From contig NW_004454262.1 of NCBI RefSeq assembly GCF_000283155.1, forward strand, positions 3,280,785 through 3,344,784: a stretch of 64,000 nt of DNA, read 5' to 3'. The notes beneath the pieces were generated by a model. It saw only the letters and a list, made by a program, of their open reading frames with translations, was not told the origin of the DNA and did no database searches. Shown here piece after piece: positions 59,287 through 64,000 of this stretch. Both the position numbers and the translations under genes were made by a program. Origin of the DNA: Ceratotherium simum simum. Its lineage: Eukaryota > Chordata > Mammalia > Perissodactyla > Rhinocerotidae. Numbering within the stretch: the stretch's first letter is position 1; each line of letters opens with the position of its first letter.

Positions 59287-59645
59287 CTGCAGAGGATTGG
59301 GTGGCGTGAGCGGCGACGGAAGGCCGTGTCCTGGAGAGTGACTGGCTTTCTGAGGGGGACTTGCACTCTGCTGAGTTGGAGACGGTTGGTTCTGGTTCTG
59401 GGGGTGGGGGTGGGGTTGAGGCTGCTGGGGCTGCGACGGAGGAGCTGGCAGCTGCTGGGAGGTGGGCGGCGGCTGCTGGGGCGGGGCGGCCCGGGGCTGC
59501 GGCTGCTGGGGCTGCGGGGGCGCCTGCGGGGCCGGCTGCGGGTGCTGGCTGCTTGGCGGTGGAGGCGGCGGCGGCGGCGGCTGCTGCTGCTGGAGCTGCT
59601 GGAGCTGCTGGAGCTGCTGGAGTTGGGAGTTCAGGGATGAGGTAG
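59287..59645 (-). CDS. POU6F2: Internal coding exon of POU6F2 (Gln/Pro-rich segment)
   Basis: POU6F2 is a nuclear POU-homeodomain transcription factor of retina and brain; this exon encodes part of its low-complexity region, N-terminal to the POU domain. Seen: a 359-bp open segment bounded by an acceptor (AG at 59647-59646) and a donor (GT at 59286-59285). It starts with the last two bases of an Ala codon and ends on a complete codon (phase 0). The product runs from TSSLNSQ through four Leu-Gln-Gln units, a short Gln run and nine prolines. A Gln/Pro/Ala/His-rich stretch follows, then a conserved end with QNQNQPSPTQQS, SPGHGLPSPLTPPNPLQ. The identification rests on recognising these two ends as human POU6F2 protein. 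The polyGln is short and the polyPro long compared with the human protein as I remember it. No stop or frameshift is visible. The flanking exons, including those for the POU domain, are outside the window. Confidence 0.93.
59554..59622 (-). repeat. In-frame CTC-CAG-CAG / CCG trinucleotide tract in the exon
   Basis: On the coding strand, units of CTC CAG CAG repeat four times and end in an extra CAG CAG (59622-59581). Nine proline codons follow (59580-59554: five CCG, then CCT, CCA, CCG, CCA). The regular Leu interruption of the glutamines and the near-pure CCG run make it a likely length-variable site. Both changes keep the frame when whole codons are gained or lost. Confidence 0.9.
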
Positions 59646-59680
59646 CTACAGGAGAGAAAGGGAACGTGCAGTTGAAACAG
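59646..59680 (-). other. POU6F2: Splice acceptor and polypyrimidine tract of the POU6F2 exon
   Basis: On the minus strand a pyrimidine-rich run (CCCTTTCTCTCCTGTAG) leads to the invariant AG at 59647-59646, directly before the exon. It splits an Ala codon after its first base, so the upstream exon should end in phase 1 with a G. Confidence 0.9.
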
Positions 59681-60864
59681 ACACGACAAAACATCTTGCT
59701 GTGTCTTTGACAGCTTGTCTGTGCCAGCTGAGAAGGCTCTCCCTTAGAAAAAGTTGACCCTCTCGCCCTGAAGCTCTTTGCTACTTAGGAGGGTTGTGGG
59801 GCACTGGGAGGAAGAGTCACTTCCTGGGGAAATTATAAAATTTAGGGAGGACCAGAATGTAACACATCAGGCATTATGTTCCAAGGCATTGAGCAGTACC
59901 AGCCGATGGGTTGCCCTAAAAATGGAAGTAATGTTGAAGTGCTTTCTCTCTTCCTTTCCACACTGCTTGGGAAATACACTTCCGCTTTCAAGATTTGATT
60001 CAACTTGACCAGTTTAATTCTTTTGGCAAATTCTCGACTGGAGTTAAGAACAGACAATGAAATTGTTTGTAATCTCCTTTTTGTCATCAACACCATTAAT
60101 GGTGTCATTTTCACTTGCTACTTCAGACCTCGGCCAATTTGCTTAGACATGTTAGTTTCAAGTTTCTACAGTTTTTTTTTTTTTTTTAAAGATAGTACAT
60201 GCTTCTCCGTTTTGCAATCAAAAGCCTGAGTCTGAATTTTTTGCCTGCTGATTCAAGAGACAGAGCTCCCCAAACTGGACTGGGCTATGCACTGTGGTGA
60301 CCAGACATGTCAGCGCTTCAAGGAGCAGAGAGAATAAATCGTCTCTCAAGATTTTCTTGTTGTATGAAAAGTAAGAGTTGGTGGGACAACCTGTCTCGAC
60401 ACTGAGCACACTAAATTTGTTCTCATATGCCCATCTAGCACTGAGCAATTTCTGCAGCAGGAAGACAGTTTGGCCAAAGAATGATCTAGAGAAGATTACT
60501 GCTACAAGTTCACTTCCTGCTTTGCCTGAGAGCTTTCTAACAAGCCTACAAATAAATATAAGGATCAATGTTGAACCCGTAGGCCTTGGCTGCAATGTTT
60601 TCCTGCTCCTCCCCTACCTAGAATTAGTCAACATTTCCAAAGGTCATAACTCCTGTTTGCCACATTAAACTAGTCCCTATTTTAAAAAAATGCCTCTTTT
60701 TAAAAATCTAGTGGTTCTGTAAAGTGATATATACCTGCCTTTACACAACAAATATGTTCTTGAAAAATATGTATACATTAAACCATATATTGAGGACACC
60801 TGAAGACGTTTTTCTGTAAGGAAATCAACCAGTGACTATTTTTGTAAAGTTAAGAATCATTTTG

Positions 60865-61380
60865 TAAAATTTATTGAACATCAGCTAGGCCCGAGTACTG
60901 TGCTGGGTAATATGTAGGATTTAGAAAGGAGACATAGTCCTGCCATCAAGGAGCTTATAGTCTATTTGTGGAGATAAGATTAACTCATAAGAAACAATGA
61001 GGTTTGGGGGCACCCGTTACAGAGTCCTGCTAATGGTAGATGGTTGTTACGTAGCAGTTAATTGACTAGAGGGTGAACAAGGTGGAAGCTGACTAAAAGG
61101 GCCAGGAGAGTCAGGAGAGGGGGTCTTCTGTGGGCTGAGAGGCCAAGGCAGCATACATGGAGGATGTGGAATGAGAGCAGAGAGGGTTCAGGAGAGTGAG
61201 GTTCATACCTCGAAAGGAAGGAGGAGAGGATGTTTGAGGCTGGAGAAACACCCAGATGACAGTATGGCTTGGGTGATACTTCTGAAGGACAATGTGGAGA
61301 ATGGACTCCCTGGAACAGAGGCTCTGGGAAGTCTCGTATGACTTTAGACCTTAGAGACGGTGGAGAGCCTATCTTGTGAA
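60865..61380 (-). repeat. Probable L2 LINE fragment, reverse
   Basis: 'attgaacatcagctaggccc', 'gtactgtgctgggtaatatg', 'tagtcctgccatcaaggagc' and 'ttatagtctatttgtggaga' are a reversed L2 tail. After about 61000 the match becomes weak. Confidence 0.6.
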
Positions 61381-61699
61381 AGTGGGGGGAAGATGGATCA
61401 CTCCCAATTAACCTCTGGGCAAGCCAAATTTTAAACATACAATCAGGTTTGTTTAAAGCAAGGCATAGCTAGTTGGATAAGAGAAATGACAGCTTGACAC
61501 TTCCCAGGGACACCAAATACCAATACTGTGCTCTCAGGTATCAGGTAGGGCTTCCATGTTGGACCAGTTGGGAGGGTAAGTCCTCGGTGGGTCGATGAAT
61601 TGCTCTAGGTCTGTTCAAACACTCAGTCCCGTGTGTGTCCTGCCTTGTACATCAATCCAGCGTGCTCTGAGACTCTAGAGGTAGAGATGGTGTATGGAG

Positions 61700-61800
61700 T
61701 GAGGACTGGAAAATACCCAGTCCTTGGGAAGTCTCTGGACCTTCTGCTCAATTTTGTTGTGAACCTAAAATTGCTCTAAAAAAATAAAGTTATATATAAA
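61700..61800 (+). repeat. L1 3' end
   Basis: 'ctcaattttgttgtgaacct' and 'aaaattgctctaaaaaaata' with 'aagttatatataaaaaat' match the common end of L1 elements, including the A-rich tail. Confidence 0.75.
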
Positions 61801-63784
61801 AAATACACAGTCATCATCCTATTTATTGGAACTGTAAAAGGATGGTCTAGTTTTGCCTCCCCACCCCCACCCCCTGCATTGTTCAAAATCACATTTTATT
61901 AAAGATCTGAGAGTATGGCTCAATTCTGACCTCCCAGGGTCTTCTGCAGTCTGGAGAGTCCTGGGGAGGCGGCTTTATTCTTTCTGGTGGAGTTACAGAC
62001 TTTGGGAACCTGATTGCATCTGGCCTCCTGCCTGATTCGAATCAAGCCTGTCCTGATTTCTTTCAGGTGGGGGGCACATATGTCAGTGCTTATTTTCATG
62101 GTTGACTTAAATACCATACTGTTTCATTTTGGTTAGAAAAGCAGTTATCTAAATCAGCATTTAAAAACAGAAAAGATGAGAATATTGGCAGATAGACATT
62201 GGCAGATGGGTAGGTGCAGCAGACCTTAAACTACTAATGAGACACGGTCCCAAACGTGTCTTCGTTCCTTTGTGTTAGTAGTTCACATTGCTTGCCTATT
62301 TCTTTCCCATAACCTGCAGCTGTCCTGGAAAGGCATTAACCTAAACTAAACCTCTTTGAGTTACATAAACTAATTTGGCATCTGCAAGCAAAAAATGATG
62401 GACAATAAAATATGTTCAGGTATGTACTGGATGCAAAGAAAAGCAGGAAGGAGTTGTACAAGAATGTACAAGCCACCTACACAATAATGTGGAAACAAAA
62501 GTAAAAATGCTAAAATACGGAGCCCTTAAGTGGCTCCTTGTATAAAGCATACTGAGATACGGACACAAGCTAGGAAGCCTCAAGGACGTATTTGAACTAC
62601 AGAGAATATTTGTGGATAAAATGATGATTGTTGGGGGTAAAACTCTGACCTTATCATGGAAGATTAAAGATTCTACCTTCTTCCCTGGTATTTTTGTCCT
62701 TTTATGATCATTTCCCCTATGTCTGGTTACTATACACTACATAGGCCAATGTTAAGTGTAAAATTTAACTACAATAACAGTAGCTATGAAAGGAAAAGAG
62801 ATGCACAGAAATTTACATTAGGACATTTGAAATTTTAAAAACTTACAATTTTGAAAAAGAAACACAAAACAAAATTCCATCAAACTCTCAATTTCCTAGA
62901 GAGAAGAGAGTGCTACAGCAAAACCAATGGCTTGAAACTTCTCAAATAAATAATTTAACATGACAAAGGAGTAGCCAAGAATCTTGCATTTCTTCATTTG
63001 TTCAGTTTCTATATATCAGCTGTAAATTAGAAAAAATTTCTTCTTTTGGATCTTTGTTAAAGGTTTTTCTCAGGAAACCACACACATAAATAGAGCCACA
63101 CCACCAGAGGTATCAGAACTATGCTTGATGGGATTTACATAAAATTACTTCTAAGGCAGGGAAATGGAAAGTAAAAGCACCGTATATATACCTACATCTG
63201 AAGAGCAAGTCCACGAAAGATTCTGGAGAAATACAAATGCATCTTATCCTTAGCAAGGTATTTGAACACCTCAGGATTCACAGAAAGCAAAATGGTGCTC
63301 ACATGCTAAAGAAGTGTGCTTCTTGGCAACACCCTCACCTTTGTTAACACAAAATATAACATCATACCGTTATAATCACCTAGTCAGGATCTCAACTTCA
63401 GCATTTTTTCCGACTTGTCTGGTTCAGACATATGTGGGCATGGGTGGCTAACTGGTGGTTTAAGTTTGAGAGTCTGCTGAGAAGGAGCCCAAGCTATTAT
63501 TCACTGCTGATTTTTACACACCGCTGGGCATGTCTGGGAACTAGAGTAGCCTCACAGAAATATATTTACAGAGGGGAGAGGACCGGCGCTAAGGAGGAAG
63601 GAAGCAGGTGGAGGTTTATCACTGAAAGTGACCAGGAATCCTGAAGAGAGTGTGAAGGTAATGGCTGCTCAAAGCCACCCTTTGCCCGGTCCCCTGGTGC
63701 GAGCCTGGTCTAAAGAGCCCCAAGTGAAAACAGAAAGGGCAACCTTGAAATGATGACGCCAAGTGCAAGAAGCCACGTGCCGTG

Positions 63785-64000
63785 GGGCCCGTATAGTGTG
63801 ATTCCATTTATATGAAATGTGCAGCATAGGCAAATCCACAGAGACAGAGGGCAGATTAGTGGTTGCCAGGGGTTGGGGGGAGAGAGGAATGGGGAGTAAC
63901 TGCTAACGAGAGTGAGGATTCTGGTTGGGGTGGTGAAAAATTTCTGGAACTAGGTGGTGGTGATGGTTGGACAACATTGTGAATATACTTAATGCTACTG
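63785..64000 (+). repeat. L1 3' region, cut by the window end
   Basis: 'gtgtgattccatttatatga', 'gattagtggttgccaggggt', 'aatggggagtaactgctaac' and 'tggtgatggttggacaacat' are the well-known string of an old L1 3' section. It continues past 64000. Confidence 0.88.

Larger units (their letters stand above)
59646..64000 (-). other. POU6F2: POU6F2 intron 5' of the exon (partial)
   Basis: This is the sequence upstream of the exon in transcript order. The preceding coding segment, expected to be rich in Gly/Ala and hydrophobic residues, was not seen before the window ends. The stretch contains a probable L2 fragment and two L1 3' ends; 59700-60860 and 61810-63780 are otherwise AT-rich sequence without recognisable features. 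Confidence 0.75.

Noticed and set aside
59326..59710. Plus-strand open frames (Gly/Cys-, Ala/Gly- and Arg/Leu-rich) opposite the exon
   Set aside because: They are the reverse-strand shadow of a CAG/CCG-rich coding exon; the splice sites and the POU6F2 match are on the minus strand.
1..64000. CRISPR arrays, operons, prophage or bacterial defence systems
   Set aside because: No regularly spaced repeats, no dense same-strand coding and no ribosome-binding sites; splice sites and SINE/LINE/ERV content show a mammalian genome.

Overview
This is mammalian nuclear DNA, and the repeats point to a horse or another perissodactyl. Four copies of the tRNA-derived equine SINE (ERE) are present near 0.6, 33.7, 41.7 and 45.4 kb. 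Around them lie the usual old mammalian repeats: MIR, L2, old L1, MER5A-type hAT elements and class I endogenous retroviral (ERV) sequence. There is no sign of bacterial gene organisation. Nearly all of the short open frames are chance frames in noncoding DNA.

Only one protein-coding exon can be supported: 59287-59645 on the minus strand. It has a clear splice acceptor and donor. It encodes a Gln/Pro-rich segment that I recognise as the low-complexity region of the POU-homeodomain transcription factor POU6F2, upstream of its POU domain. No other POU6F2 exon was recognised, so the window most likely lies inside this very large gene. On this reading 1-59286 is the intron 3' of the exon in transcript order, at least 59 kb long, and 59646-64000 is part of the intron 5' of it.

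Layout in window coordinates. 0-24 kb holds scattered ERE, L2, MIR and MER5A pieces, an AT-rich block at 17.6-17.9 kb and a small CpG-richer patch at 18.2 kb. At 21.9-23.6 kb an hAT element is split by another repeat, with a second copy of that repeat inverted 0.7 kb away. 25.0-27.7 kb is an unusually long L2 LINE that still shows endonuclease and reverse transcriptase similarity. 28-31 kb is mostly unique and includes a candidate conserved regulatory block near 30.0-30.5 kb. 31.5-37.5 kb is L2, L1, ERE, MER5A and MIR. 39.3-39.7 kb, and less clearly 40.3-40.6 kb, look like homeodomain-rich enhancer candidates. 41.2-48.3 kb is a nested pile of insertions: a MIR split by MER5A, an ERE, another MER5A, then a 5.8-kb ERV with two 516-bp LTRs and another ERE inside it. 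50-56 kb has MIR pieces and a solo ERV1-type LTR. 56-59 kb is mostly unique AT-rich intron. After the exon, 60.9-64 kb has L2 and L1 fragments.

Functionally, the window is one coding exon in a large regulatory and repeat-filled intron landscape. The most useful things to follow up are the exon's repeat tract, the putative enhancers and the ERV and LTR insertions. Repeat family names come from recognition by eye, without a database search, and boundaries are approximate unless flanking duplications are given.
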